Shown here: positions 1-7,193 of the stretch, piece after piece
How positions within the stretch are numbered: position 1 is the first letter of the stretch
How the letters are laid out: each line of letters starts with the position of its first letter
Assembly: GCA_937926325.1 (NCBI GenBank)
Contig: CALAZQ010000416.1
Coordinates: forward strand, 1-7,357
From: an uncultured Planctomycetaceae bacterium
GTDB lineage: Bacteria > Planctomycetota > Planctomycetia > Pirellulales > UBA1268
Direction: 5' to 3'
Length of the DNA: 7,357 nt
Notes under the pieces: generated by a model
What the model saw: the letters and a program-made list of their open reading frames with translations, nothing else
Told to the model about the DNA's origin: nothing
Databases searched by the model: none
Made by a program: the position numbers and the translations under genes

Positions 1-1220
1 GAGTCGGTTCGCATGTAGGTGATCAGGCCCACCCGGCCCTCGCCCGGCAGGTCGATGCCTTCATAGAGCTGCTGGGCCACCCGCATCGTGCGGTCGGTCG
101 ACATGCCCAGCCGGCTGCTGGCGGCCTGCTGCAGGGTGCTGGTGATGAAGGGCGGGTAGGGTCGCGACCGCGTCCGGCTGACGTCGATCGACTCAACGGT
201 GTAGCGGACGGCTGGATCGGGCCGGCCGCTGATCCGTACGGTGTTGCGGCCCCGCCCCTTGCCGTCAGGGTTTTCCTGTCGGTCGATCTCCAAATCGACA
301 AGGCCCGCTGCCTCAGCCGCGGCGGCGGCAGCATCGACCAGATCGGCAGACGACGACTTTTCGGCTTCAATTTTCAGGGGCTTGCCACCCACCTCGACCA
401 GTTCGGCGACCAAACTGCGGTGGTCGGCCAGCCAGGTCATCCGCTCGCGGACCATCGGCGGCTTGCCGCGGTCGTCCCGTCGGGCCATGAAGTCCGTCCA
501 TTCGGCATGCAGGGCGGCTGCGGCATCGACGTCAAAGCAGAGGTTGCCCTGGATTTCCCAGGATTCGTCGGGCGTGAAGGCTCGGATCTCCAGTTCCCGT
601 TCAACCACCAGCCGGGCCGCCACGCTTTGCACCCGACCGGCACTCAGCCCCGAGGCGACCTTCCGCCAGAGAATCGGCGAGACCCGGTAGCCGACGATCC
701 GGTCGACGATCCGGCGGGCCTGCTGGGCCTCCACCCGGGGCATGTTGATCGCCCGGGGGTGTTCGAAGGCCCGCTGCACCTCTGACTTGGTGATCGCGTC
801 GAAGGTGACCCGCTTGGCCTCAACGGGGTTGACCTTCAGCTCTTCGGCCAGATGCCAGGCGATCGCCTCGCCCTCCCGGTCGAGGTCGGTGGCGAACCAG
901 ATGTCGCGGGCTCCCTTGGCCAGCCGGCGAAGTTCGGTGACCGTCTTCTTTTTGGCCGCATCAACCTCGTAGGTCGGGGCAAAATCATGCTCCAGATCGA
1001 CCCCGGGCACCAGCTGTTTGGTCCCCTTCGGCGCCCGGCTGGGCAGGTCGCGGATGTGGCCGACCGAAGCCTTCACCACGAAGCCGGGGCCGAGGTATTT
1101 CTCGATCGTCTTGGCCTTCGCCGGGCTTTCGACAATGACCAGGTCATAGTCGCCCCGGGGGGCCGAGCGGGTGGTGGTGCGGCTGGTGCTGCGAGTCCGT
1201 TTGGCAGTTTTTTTGGCCAT
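1..1220 (-). CDS. topA: DNA topoisomerase I (type IA), N-terminal part, cut by window edge
   Basis: Relaxes negatively supercoiled DNA by transient single-strand cleavage through a 5'-phosphotyrosine; cytoplasmic. 406 complete codons are visible. A basic N-terminal extension (residues 1-22) precedes the Toprim domain, which opens with DLVIVESPAKAKTIEKYL (Glu31 matches E. coli Glu9) and carries the metal-binding motif TDLDREGEAIAWH (Asp112, Asp114, Glu116). QQARRIVDRIVGY (166-178) and GLSAGRVQSVAARLV (191-205) are DNA-binding core motifs. The catalytic tyrosine is Tyr402 in LITYMRTD. Compared with E. coli TopA as I recall it, the stretch from GRVQS to the tyrosine is about 80 residues longer; most of the extra lies near residues 230-345. 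The ATG at 1220 is chosen because the Lys/Arg-rich leader fits planctomycete homologues; no clear Shine-Dalgarno is seen. The gene is divergent from the PpiD-like gene. The remaining core and any C-terminal zinc or DNA-binding repeats lie outside the window. Identification is firm. Confidence 0.97.
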   Translation of the reverse strand, partial: MAKKTAKRTRSTSRTTTRSAPRGDYDLVIVESPAKAKTIEKYLGPGFVVKASVGHIRDLPSRAPKGTKQLVPGVDLEHDFAPTYEVDAAKKKTVTELRRLAKGARDIWFATDLDREGEAIAWHLAEELKVNPVEAKRVTFDAITKSEVQRAFEHPRAINMPRVEAQQARRIVDRIVGYRVSPILWRKVASGLSAGRVQSVAARLVVERELEIRAFTPDESWEIQGNLCFDVDAAAALHAEWTDFMARRDDRGKPPMVRERMTWLADHRSLVAELVEVGGKPLKIEAEKSSSADLVDAAAAAAEAAGLVDLEIDRQENPDGKGRGRNTVRISGRPDPAVRYTVESIDVSRTRSRPYPPFITSTLQQAASSRLGMSTDRTMRVAQQLYEGIDLPGEGRVGLITYMRTD

Positions 1221-1272
1221 CGCGTGAAGCCATTTCTGGGAGTGCGGGTTCCGGCCCTCACGGAGATCGGGA

Positions 1273-1300
1273 TTGGCGCCCCGACGTGTGGCGCTACAAT
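1273..1300 (+). promoter_or_regulatory. Candidate sigma70-type promoter of the PpiD-like gene
   Basis: TTGGCG (1273-1278, 4/6 match to TTGACA) is followed after 16 bases by TACAAT (1295-1300, 5/6 match to TATAAT). Transcription would start near 1307 and leave a leader of about 94 bases before the ATG at 1401. That leader contains a 19-base pure pyrimidine run (1331-1349). The site lies in the divergent gap between topA and the PpiD-like gene. I see no equally good promoter for topA on the other strand. This is a consensus match only. Confidence 0.45.
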
Positions 1301-1400
1301 CTGCGGCCTGACCGGTGGTCTCCAGCGTTACCCTCCCCTCTCTCTCCTTGTCAAGCCTCGGTGGTTTCCCGCCCCGGGGCGCGTGCGAACAGGCGGTTTC

Positions 1401-3767
1401 ATGGCCGGGTCCTTCAATTTCTTCCGAAAATACCAGCGGTCGATGCTCGTGGCGGTGGCGGTCCTGGCCATGTTGGCCTTTTTCGTGCTGCCGCCGTTCC
1501 TGCAGATGGGCAGCGGCCCGGCCTCGGCCGACCCCGTCGTCGTCTCCTGGAAGGGGGGGGAACTCCGCGAGGGGCAGCTCGATCGCGGCGTGGCCCTGCG
1601 GACGCTCACCAACCGGTTTCTGATGGAGGCGGCAGCCGTTGCCGGCCGGGATGCCTCGCAACTGCCGGCATTTCCTGAGGGCGAGGAGCTGATTGTCCGC
1701 GAGATGCTGCTGGCCCAGCAGGCAGAGGAAATCGGCCTGACCGTGAGCAACACCGCCATCAACGAGTTCCTGGCGACCTGGACCAACAACATGGTGCGGC
1801 AGGACCAGTTCGACCAGATCATCGCCGGACTACGGTACGGCCGGGCCCCGGTCGCGGCGGCTGACCTGTTCGGTTCGCTGCGGACCGCCCTCACGGCCCG
1901 GAACATGCTGCTGCTGTTCCAGACCGGATTTTCGGGTGATCCCCCCGGCTGGTCATGGGATTTCTACAAGCGGCTGGAGCAGGCGGCGACGGTGGAGGCC
2001 TTTCCCGTCGCCGTTGAAGATCTGGCCGTCTCGGTCGATCCGCCGAACGAGGCGGAACTGCGGGCCTTTTTTGACCGCTACAAGAACGACCTGCCGGTCG
2101 CCCGCAGCCCCGACCCTGGATTCAAGGAGCCCTTTCGCATTCGCTATGCGGCCCTGAAGGCCGACCGCAAGAAGTTCGAGGACGAGGCGGCCAAAACGAT
2201 CACCGATGAGGACGTGAAGGCTTATTACGAGGAGAATAAGGAGACCCGTTTCCGGGCTCCGGCACCGCCGCCGGCGGCGAAGCCCGCTTCCGCCGAGCAG
2301 CCGGTCGACAAGCAGGCGGCAGATGCCGACACCAAGCCGGCCAACGGTCAGTCGCCAGCGGCTGACGCTGCTGCTGCGAAGCAGCCCGCCGCGAAACCGA
2401 CGACTGCTTCCGATGCCGAAGCAAAGCCGGCCGAGCCGTCGAAACCAGCGGCTGACGCTGCTCCAGCCGCTGAGCCGAAGGCAGAAAGCAGCAGCCAGTC
2501 CGGCCGGCGGCTGACCGTGCAGCCAGTCGCCTTTCTCGCTGACGAGGCGGCCGATGCCGCTGAGTCCGCAACCCAGTCGCCTTCCGTCGAGCAGTCAGTG
2601 GCGAAGACCGATGCGAAGCCGGCAGCCGAACCACCGGCTGAAAATGCCGAAAAAACCGCAGGCAGCGAGCAGGCCAGTGAGCCCCAAAAAAACGGGAGAA
2701 CTGCCGAAGCCGAGCAGGCCACAGCGACGGAGAAGGGTGTGGCTGCCGAGCAGGAGGCCGACACAGCGGGCAAACCGTCTGAGCCAGCCGAGCCTGAGAT
2801 GACCCTGCGGCCGCTGGAAGAGGTGGCCGATCAGATTCGTCAGCAGCTCACCCGCGAACGGGCAACGGCCACGATCGACGCCATCTTTTCGGCCTTGGCC
2901 GGCGACCTGACGGCCTATGCCGAGGACCGGGCGGTCTGGCAGGCCCGGGGAGACAGCGGGCAGCCGGAGCCGGTTGCGCCGGACATCGAAAAGATCGCCG
3001 AGAAGCAGGGGCTGGTGGCTGAGCAGTCCGACTGGATCACCGCCCCCGCGGCCGCGGAAGCCGGCGGAATTGGGGGCAGCTTTGAGTTTGTGCCCGATCC
3101 CGGCAGCCGCTTCGGCATTCGGCAGCGGCGGTGGCTCGAGATGATCTTTGCCGAGGGCAGCATCGCCCTGCGGCCGATCACCTCACGTGACGCCGAGGGC
3201 AACCGCTACTTTTCGTGGAAGCAGGACGAGCAGGAGGAGCGGGTCCCCAGCTTTGCCGAGGCCCGTGACACGGTTGAAAAAGCTTGGCGGATCGTTGAGG
3301 CCCGACCACTGGCCAAACAGCGGGCGGCCGAGATCGCCGCCGCTGCCGCCGAGCGGAGCCTGGCTGAGACGGTCGGCAAAGAGCAGGCCGAAGCGGTGCG
3401 AACTGTCGGCCCCTTCACCTGGCTGACCCAGGGGACAGCCGGCTTCGGAGCGCCGCCAATGGTGTCAGAGCCCAACGGCCTGGTCTTTCCGGGCGAGGCC
3501 CTCATGCAGGCCGTCTTTGCGACCCCCGCCGGTGCAAGCACCTCGGCTTTCAATGAACCGGAGACCTTTTGTTATGCCTTGCGAGTGATTGCCATGGAGC
3601 CGGATGAGGCGGAATTGCGAACCCGGTTCACGGCCTCTCAGGGTGAACCGCGGCGGGTGGCGATGGTGGCCCAAGAGGCCTTTGCCGACGTCTTCCGCAA
3701 CTGGATCGAGGGCCTGGAAGAGAGTGCCGCCCTCACCTGGAACCGCGAGCCCCGCCCGGTTCGGTAG
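1401..3767 (+). CDS. Membrane-anchored PpiD/SurA-like chaperone lacking a recognisable parvulin domain
   Basis: Probable envelope folding factor held in the inner membrane by one N-terminal helix, 788 residues. A short basic cytoplasmic start (FNFFRKYQRS, 5-14) leads into a hydrophobic segment (about 15-35). Residues 45-235 resemble the SurA/PpiD N-terminal chaperone region, including EELIVREMLLAQQAEEIGL and a helical F..R....L pattern. The segment ITDEDVKAYYEENKETRF (267-284) is where PpiD proteins normally enter the parvulin domain. Here an Ala/Glu/Pro/Lys-rich low-complexity stretch (about 286-467) follows instead. The chaperone fold seems to resume at RPLEEVADQIRQQLTRERA (470-488), with a PpiD-like tail at 610-655 (VPSFAEARDTVEKAW). 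No parvulin motif is seen, so isomerase activity is doubtful. The ATG at 1401 is preceded by a weak AGGCGG (1391-1396) and puts the membrane helix at the N-terminus. An in-frame extension back to 852 overlaps topA and is rejected. Family placement is fairly sure; client proteins are unknown. Confidence 0.8.
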   Translation: MAGSFNFFRKYQRSMLVAVAVLAMLAFFVLPPFLQMGSGPASADPVVVSWKGGELREGQLDRGVALRTLTNRFLMEAAAVAGRDASQLPAFPEGEELIVREMLLAQQAEEIGLTVSNTAINEFLATWTNNMVRQDQFDQIIAGLRYGRAPVAAADLFGSLRTALTARNMLLLFQTGFSGDPPGWSWDFYKRLEQAATVEAFPVAVEDLAVSVDPPNEAELRAFFDRYKNDLPVARSPDPGFKEPFRIRYAALKADRKKFEDEAAKTITDEDVKAYYEENKETRFRAPAPPPAAKPASAEQPVDKQAADADTKPANGQSPAADAAAAKQPAAKPTTASDAEAKPAEPSKPAADAAPAAEPKAESSSQSGRRLTVQPVAFLADEAADAAESATQSPSVEQSVAKTDAKPAAEPPAENAEKTAGSEQASEPQKNGRTAEAEQATATEKGVAAEQEADTAGKPSEPAEPEMTLRPLEEVADQIRQQLTRERATATIDAIFSALAGDLTAYAEDRAVWQARGDSGQPEPVAPDIEKIAEKQGLVAEQSDWITAPAAAEAGGIGGSFEFVPDPGSRFGIRQRRWLEMIFAEGSIALRPITSRDAEGNRYFSWKQDEQEERVPSFAEARDTVEKAWRIVEARPLAKQRAAEIAAAAAERSLAETVGKEQAEAVRTVGPFTWLTQGTAGFGAPPMVSEPNGLVFPGEALMQAVFATPAGASTSAFNEPETFCYALRVIAMEPDEAELRTRFTASQGEPRRVAMVAQEAFADVFRNWIEGLEESAALTWNREPRPVR
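2256..2801 (+). repeat. Low-complexity Ala/Glu/Pro/Lys-rich coding insert
   Basis: This part of the PpiD-like gene encodes about 180 residues dominated by Ala, Glu, Pro, Lys, Gln and Ser, with few aromatic residues and no predicted fold. It splits two helical halves that look like one chaperone domain. An exact 18-base direct repeat (2355-2372 and 2445-2462, 90 bases apart and therefore in frame) encodes PAADAA twice and suggests growth by internal duplication. A slightly more hydrophobic island, LTVQPVAFLADEA (371-383), sits in the middle. It probably acts as a flexible or extended linker. Confidence 0.75.
2355..2462 (+). repeat. 18-bp in-frame direct repeat, two copies 90 bp apart
   Basis: CCAGCGGCTGACGCTGCT occurs at 2355-2372 and again at 2445-2462. 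The 90-base offset keeps the reading frame, so both copies encode PAADAA. It lies in the low-complexity insert of the PpiD-like gene and looks like a remnant of tandem duplication. Confidence 0.8.
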
Positions 3768-3818
3768 TGTGACGGAGCGTGGCCCCACCCCGGGAGCAGA
3801 CGCCGCTGGAGCAGATGA
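3768..3818. other. Convergent intergenic gap without visible terminator
   Basis: These 51 bases separate the stop codon of the PpiD-like gene (TAG, 3765-3767) from the stop codon of glgB (TGA on the minus strand, 3819-3821). I find no stem-loop with a T-tract on either strand, so the two transcripts may overlap at their 3' ends or end by a factor-dependent route. Confidence 0.6.
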
Positions 3819-6029
3819 TCAGGTTGCCGGGCCGAGGACAACGGCCGCCAGGGGCGGCACCGTCAGCACGATCGACTGCTCGCGGCCGTGGTGGGGCACC
3901 GGCTGGCTGGCCAGTGGCAGCGGGTTGACCACGTCGCTGCCACCGTAGCGGGCGGCATCGCTGTTGAACCGTTCGACATAGCTGCCGGCCGCCGGCACGC
4001 CCAGCCGATAGCCCGGCCGTGGCACCGGGGTGAAGTTGCACAGCACGACCACGAACTGATCGGGCTGGCTGCCCCGGCGGGCGAAAGCGAGCACGCTCTC
4101 CTGCCAGTTGTGGCAGTCGATCCACTCAAACCCGCGGCCATCAAAATCGACGGCGTGGAGGGCCGGTTCGTGCCGGAGCAGCTGGTTCAGGTCGGCGACC
4201 GTCCGCGACAGGCCGCGGTGGCTGTCCCACTGCAGCAGATGCCACTGCAGGCTCTCGTCAAAGTTCCATTCCTGCCACTGGCCGAACTCGTTGCCCATGA
4301 ACAACAGCTTTTTGCCTGGGTGGCACCACATCATCGCGTAGAGCAGCCGCAGGTTGGCGAACTTCTGCCAGAGGTCGCCGGGCATCTGGTCGAGCAGTGA
4401 GCCCTTGCCGTGGACCACCTCATCGTGCGACAGCGGCAGCACAAAGTTCTCGTGGAAGGCGTAGATCAGGCTGAAGGTGAGTTCGTCATGGTGATACTTG
4501 CGGTGGATCGGGTCGTGCCGCATGTACCGCAGGGTGTCATTCATCCAGCCCATGTTCCACTTCAGGCTGAAGCCGAGGCCACCGGTGTAGGTCGGCCGCG
4601 ACACCCCGGGCCAGGCGGTCGATTCTTCAGCAATCGTCAGCACACCGGGAAAGTGGTGATGCACCTGAATGTTGAATTGTTTGAGGAACTCGATCGCCTC
4701 GAGGTTCTCACGGCCACCGAAACAGTTTGGCAGCCATTCCCCGTCGTTGCGGCTGTAGTCGAGGTAGAGCATCGAGGCGACCGCATCGACCCGCAGTCCG
4801 TCGATGTGATAGCGGTCGAGCCAGAAGAGGGCTGAACTGATCAGGTAGTTGGCCACCTCGTTGCGGCCGTAGTTGAAGATCAGCGTGCCCCAGTCGGGAT
4901 GCTCGCCGAGCCGGGGATCTTCATGTTCGTAGAGGGCGGTGCCGTCGAACCGCCGCAGCCCGTGGCCGTCCTTGGGAAAGTGAGCCGGCACCCAGTCGAT
5001 GATCACCCCGATGCCGGCCTGATGCAGGGCGTCGATCAGGGCCATCAGATCCTGTGGCGATCCGAACCGGCTGGTGGCGGCAAACAGGCCGATCGTCTGG
5101 TAGCCCCAGCTGGCTGACAGCGGGTGTTCGGTCGGCGGCAGGAACTCGACATGGGTAAACCCCATCTCGATGCAGTAGGGCACCAGGTCCTGTTGCAGTT
5201 CGGCATAGGTCTGCCAGCGGGTCGGATCGTCACCCGGCCGCCGCCAGCTGCCCAGATGGACCTCATAGATCGAAATCGGCTCGGCCAACCAGTCGCAGTG
5301 GCGGCGGCGTTCCATCCAGGCCGCGTCGCCCCAGTGGTAGGAGGCCAGGTCGGCGACCTGCGAGGCGGTTCGGGGAGGCACCTCGGCAGCGACGCCATAG
5401 GGGTCGGCCCGGTCGCTCGTCCCCTCGGCCGACTGCACCCGGTATTTGTACGTGGCCCCCGACTGAACCCCCGGAATGAACAGTTCCCAGACGCCCGAGG
5501 GAATCCGCTTGTGCATCTGGTGGACGCGGCCGTCCCAGCCGTTGAAATCACCGACCACGCCGACGGCGGCAGCGTTTGGAGCCCAGACGGCGAAATTGAC
5601 CCCGGCAACGCCATCGACCTCCCGCAGCTGGGCCCCGAGTTTCTCGTAGCTCTTCCAGTGCCGGCCCTCGCCGAGCAGGTGGAGGTCATAGTCGGTCAGC
5701 ATGGTGGGAAAGGCGTAGGGGTCGTGGAGGTCATGGGTTCCAACCGCAGGGTCATGTATTCGCAGTTGGTAGCCGGCGGCTGTGCCAGTGGTGGTATAGG
5801 CCTCGTAGAGCCCGGCGGCATGGGTCCGCCGCATCGGCTGCGGCCGACCCGCAGCGAGGCCCTGCTGGCCGACCAGCCAGGCCCGGCTGGCCTGGGGCAG
5901 AAAGGCCCGCACTCGGGTCAGGTCGCTGCGGCCGCTGACCGGTCGCGGCCCGAGCAGGTCGCCCGGGGCCGGCTGCCGCCCGTCGAACAGTGCTCGCCAT
6001 GCGTTGTGGTCTTCAAAGGTTGCTGACAC
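3819..6029 (-). CDS. glgB: 1,4-alpha-glucan (glycogen) branching enzyme, GH13
   Basis: Cuts alpha-1,4-glucan chains and re-attaches them by alpha-1,6 links to branch glycogen; cytoplasmic. From the GTG at 6029 the protein has 736 residues, close to E. coli GlgB (728). Order: an N1 module (about 15-115, ending LHDPYAFP), a CBM48 module (about 140-215, with [11 protein letters not shown] and [10 protein letters not shown]), the GH13 barrel (about 255-610) and a C-terminal beta domain. Catalytic motifs are intact: [14 protein letters not shown] (345-358), [10 protein letters not shown] with nucleophile Asp415, IAEEST with acid/base Glu468, and LSHDEVVH with Asp536; spacing equals E. coli Asp405/Glu458/Asp526. 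The frame stays open upstream to 6413 but runs through a terminator and the end of the next gene, so that part is not coding. GGGAG lies 10 bases before the GTG; a GTG 12 codons upstream is a possible alternative. No other glycogen gene is in the window, so glgB seems to stand alone. Confidence 0.97.
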   Translation of the reverse strand: MSATFEDHNAWRALFDGRQPAPGDLLGPRPVSGRSDLTRVRAFLPQASRAWLVGQQGLAAGRPQPMRRTHAAGLYEAYTTTGTAAGYQLRIHDPAVGTHDLHDPYAFPTMLTDYDLHLLGEGRHWKSYEKLGAQLREVDGVAGVNFAVWAPNAAAVGVVGDFNGWDGRVHQMHKRIPSGVWELFIPGVQSGATYKYRVQSAEGTSDRADPYGVAAEVPPRTASQVADLASYHWGDAAWMERRRHCDWLAEPISIYEVHLGSWRRPGDDPTRWQTYAELQQDLVPYCIEMGFTHVEFLPPTEHPLSASWGYQTIGLFAATSRFGSPQDLMALIDALHQAGIGVIIDWVPAHFPKDGHGLRRFDGTALYEHEDPRLGEHPDWGTLIFNYGRNEVANYLISSALFWLDRYHIDGLRVDAVASMLYLDYSRNDGEWLPNCFGGRENLEAIEFLKQFNIQVHHHFPGVLTIAEESTAWPGVSRPTYTGGLGFSLKWNMGWMNDTLRYMRHDPIHRKYHHDELTFSLIYAFHENFVLPLSHDEVVHGKGSLLDQMPGDLWQKFANLRLLYAMMWCHPGKKLLFMGNEFGQWQEWNFDESLQWHLLQWDSHRGLSRTVADLNQLLRHEPALHAVDFDGRGFEWIDCHNWQESVLAFARRGSQPDQFVVVLCNFTPVPRPGYRLGVPAAGSYVERFNSDAARYGGSDVVNPLPLASQPVPHHGREQSIVLTVPPLAAVVLGPAT

Positions 6030-6259
6030 GCCGGCCCGTCTCCCGCGGAGCCCGAGCCGACCCACCGCAGGCTCTTCGGACACCAGTGGCGGTATCGACC
6101 GGCCATCGCAGCCAGATAGAGGACCGGCCGCCCGGCCGTCCCACATCGTACCGTCGAAATCACCGGCCTGCCGGAACGTCAGCTGATCGCCCCCGATTTC
6201 TGATCGGGTTGCAGCGATTAGTCTGCTCGTGCCGGTTGCCCTCCGGCACCGCGAAAATA
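6030..6259 (-). other. glgB upstream leader
   Basis: About 230 bases lie between the terminator of the C26-like gene and the glgB start. The frame of glgB is open through it, but the translation is low in family resemblance and begins inside the terminator and the neighbouring gene. A promoter for glgB should be here; I find no convincing -35/-10 pair. The one notable structure is the compound hairpin at 6183-6221. Confidence 0.6.
6183..6221 (-). other. Compound hairpin in the glgB leader
   Basis: An inner perfect 6-bp stem (CCCGAT 6192-6197 with ATCGGG 6203-6208, loop of 5) sits inside an outer 8-position stem (6183-6190 with 6214-6221, 7 of 8 paired on the minus strand, all 8 on the plus strand if G-U is allowed). 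An asymmetric internal loop separates them. It has no following T-tract, so it does not look like a terminator. It may be a leader RNA structure or an operator; its function is unknown. Confidence 0.45.
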
Positions 6260-6295
6260 AGGCCCGCCGTCTCCCGGCTGGGTGACGGCGGGCCT
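6251..6295 (-). terminator. Rho-independent terminator of the C26-like gene
   Basis: A perfect 12-bp GC-rich stem (6260-6271 with 6284-6295) encloses a loop that can add a further 3-bp stem (6273-6275 with 6280-6282). Read on the minus strand it is followed at once by TTATTTTC, a short T-rich tract. It lies about 32 bases past the TAA at 6328-6330 and upstream of glgB, so it should separate the two transcripts. Confidence 0.85.
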
Positions 6296-6327
6296 GCGTG
6301 AAACCGCGGATGCTCTGAATGGGGCCG

Positions 6328-7074
6328 TTACGCCACCAGCCGCATGGCCGGCACTTCACCGGTGATGCCGACCACAAATTCTTCGAAGATCTTGGCATCG
6401 AGGGCCGACGCACTCTCGGCTTCGGGATGGAACTGGGTGCCGATCGCGAACCAGCCCTCGATCTCGCTCTCGATCGCCTCGATGATGCCGTCCGGGGCGC
6501 GGGCCGTCACCCGGAAGCCGGGGGCGAGATCGTCGATCGCCATGTGGTGCATGCTGTTGACGCGAATCTCGCCGTCCCCATAGACCCGCTCCATCGCCGA
6601 GTTGGGTTCAACCAGCAGGCCGTGCCGGTGGGCCGAATCGAGCGGATCCTTGTGTGGGATCGCCTGGGGCTGATCCTCGGGCAGATGCAGAAACAGCGTG
6701 CCACCCTCGGTGATGTTCAGCAGCTGCATACCGCTGCCGACGGCAAGGACCGGCAGGTGCCGGGCACAGACCTGCTTGGCCAGCATCCGATCAAAATCTT
6801 CCCGCCGTTCGTCCATGGCGCGGACGGCCGGGTGGGGCATGTAGCCGTCGCGGCGGGGGTCGAGGTCGGCACCCCCGACCAGCACCACGCCGTCGAGCGT
6901 GTCGAGGATCCGCATCAGGTCCTCCTCGTCCTCCAGCGGTGGCAGCACCACCGGAATACCTCCGGACTGGATGACATTGTCGTAGTACCCCGCCGCCACA
7001 AAGGAGAGCGCCGCATGTTCTTTGCGGCTGGGGCGGTAGTCCATGTTGATCCCGATTACCGGCTTGGCTGCCAT
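6328..7074 (-). CDS. Peptidase C26 / class I glutamine amidotransferase-like protein without the catalytic cysteine
   Basis: A 248-residue cytoplasmic protein related to gamma-glutamyl-GABA hydrolase (PuuD) and other C26 enzymes, which cleave gamma-glutamyl amide bonds with a Cys-His-Glu triad. Visible family features: [11 protein letters not shown] (4-14), the helix ending in [10 protein letters not shown] (37-46), LVGGADLDP (65-73, oxyanion-loop region), [13 protein letters not shown] (115-127) and TQFHPEAES (213-221), with triad His216 and Glu218. The nucleophile elbow, normally G-[IV]-C-x-G-[ML]-Q, reads AVGSGMQ, so Gly113 replaces Cys. The nearest Cys is residue 103. An unusual central motif, [20 protein letters not shown] (165-184), contains paired histidines. 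The ATG at 7074 is supported by AAAGGG a few bases upstream; an in-frame ATG at 7179 lies upstream of the likely promoter. A strong terminator follows. It may be an inactive binding protein or use altered chemistry; the family is fairly sure, the activity is not. Confidence 0.88.
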   Translation of the reverse strand: MAAKPVIGINMDYRPSRKEHAALSFVAAGYYDNVIQSGGIPVVLPPLEDEEDLMRILDTLDGVVLVGGADLDPRRDGYMPHPAVRAMDERREDFDRMLAKQVCARHLPVLAVGSGMQLLNITEGGTLFLHLPEDQPQAIPHKDPLDSAHRHGLLVEPNSAMERVYGDGEIRVNSMHHMAIDDLAPGFRVTARAPDGIIEAIESEIEGWFAIGTQFHPEAESASALDAKIFEEFVVGITGEVPAMRLVA

Positions 7075-7079
7075 GAAAA

Positions 7080-7088
7080 TCCCTTTCT
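7080..7088 (-). promoter_or_regulatory. Ribosome binding site deciding the C26-like start
   Basis: On the minus strand the sequence GAGAAAGGGATTTTC directly precedes the ATG at 7074. The AAAGGG core lies at a normal distance and favours this start over the ATG at 7179, which would add 35 poorly conserved-looking residues. Confidence 0.6.
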
Positions 7089-7151
7089 CAAGCAACGTGC
7101 CCGCGTTCGTGTCACTCGTCCTTGAGTGGCGGTCTCGAAGCGGACGGGCGG

Positions 7152-7179
7152 AAAATAAGCTGCCGCCGTCGCAAGACAA
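7152..7179 (-). promoter_or_regulatory. Candidate sigma70-type promoter of the C26-like gene
   Basis: On the minus strand TTGTCT (7174-7179, 4/6 match to TTGACA) is followed after 16 bases by TATTTT (7152-7157, 4/6 match to TATAAT). Start of transcription would fall near 7145, giving a leader of about 70 bases. The match is weak, but this is one of the few AT-rich stretches in the window and is correctly placed. Confidence 0.3.
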
Positions 7180-7193
7180 GGATTTTTTTCATT

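Noticed and set aside
852..1400. In-frame N-terminal extension of the PpiD-like protein by 183 residues
   Set aside because: It overlaps topA on the opposite strand, has no family resemblance, and would bury the membrane anchor in the middle of the protein.
5124..6026. 300-codon open frame on the plus strand
   Set aside because: It is antisense to glgB, which has full catalytic motifs; long antisense frames are expected in GC-rich coding DNA.
6030..6413. In-frame N-terminal extension of GlgB by 128 residues
   Set aside because: It runs through the strong terminator at 6251-6295 and the end of the C26-like gene; the family-like sequence begins near the GTG at 6029.
6319..7125. 268-codon open frame on the plus strand
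   Set aside because: It mirrors the C26-like gene, spans its start and terminator side, and shows no family motif.
7113..7128. CACTC/GAGTG hairpin in the C26 leader
   Set aside because: A 5-bp stem with a 6-base loop is expected by chance, and it matches no known leader element.
7143..7190. Possible plus-strand terminator (bulged GC stem followed by seven T)
   Set aside because: The stem is bulged and 12 or more bases separate it from the T-run; no plus-strand gene ends just before it. The region is better read as the C26 promoter and leader.
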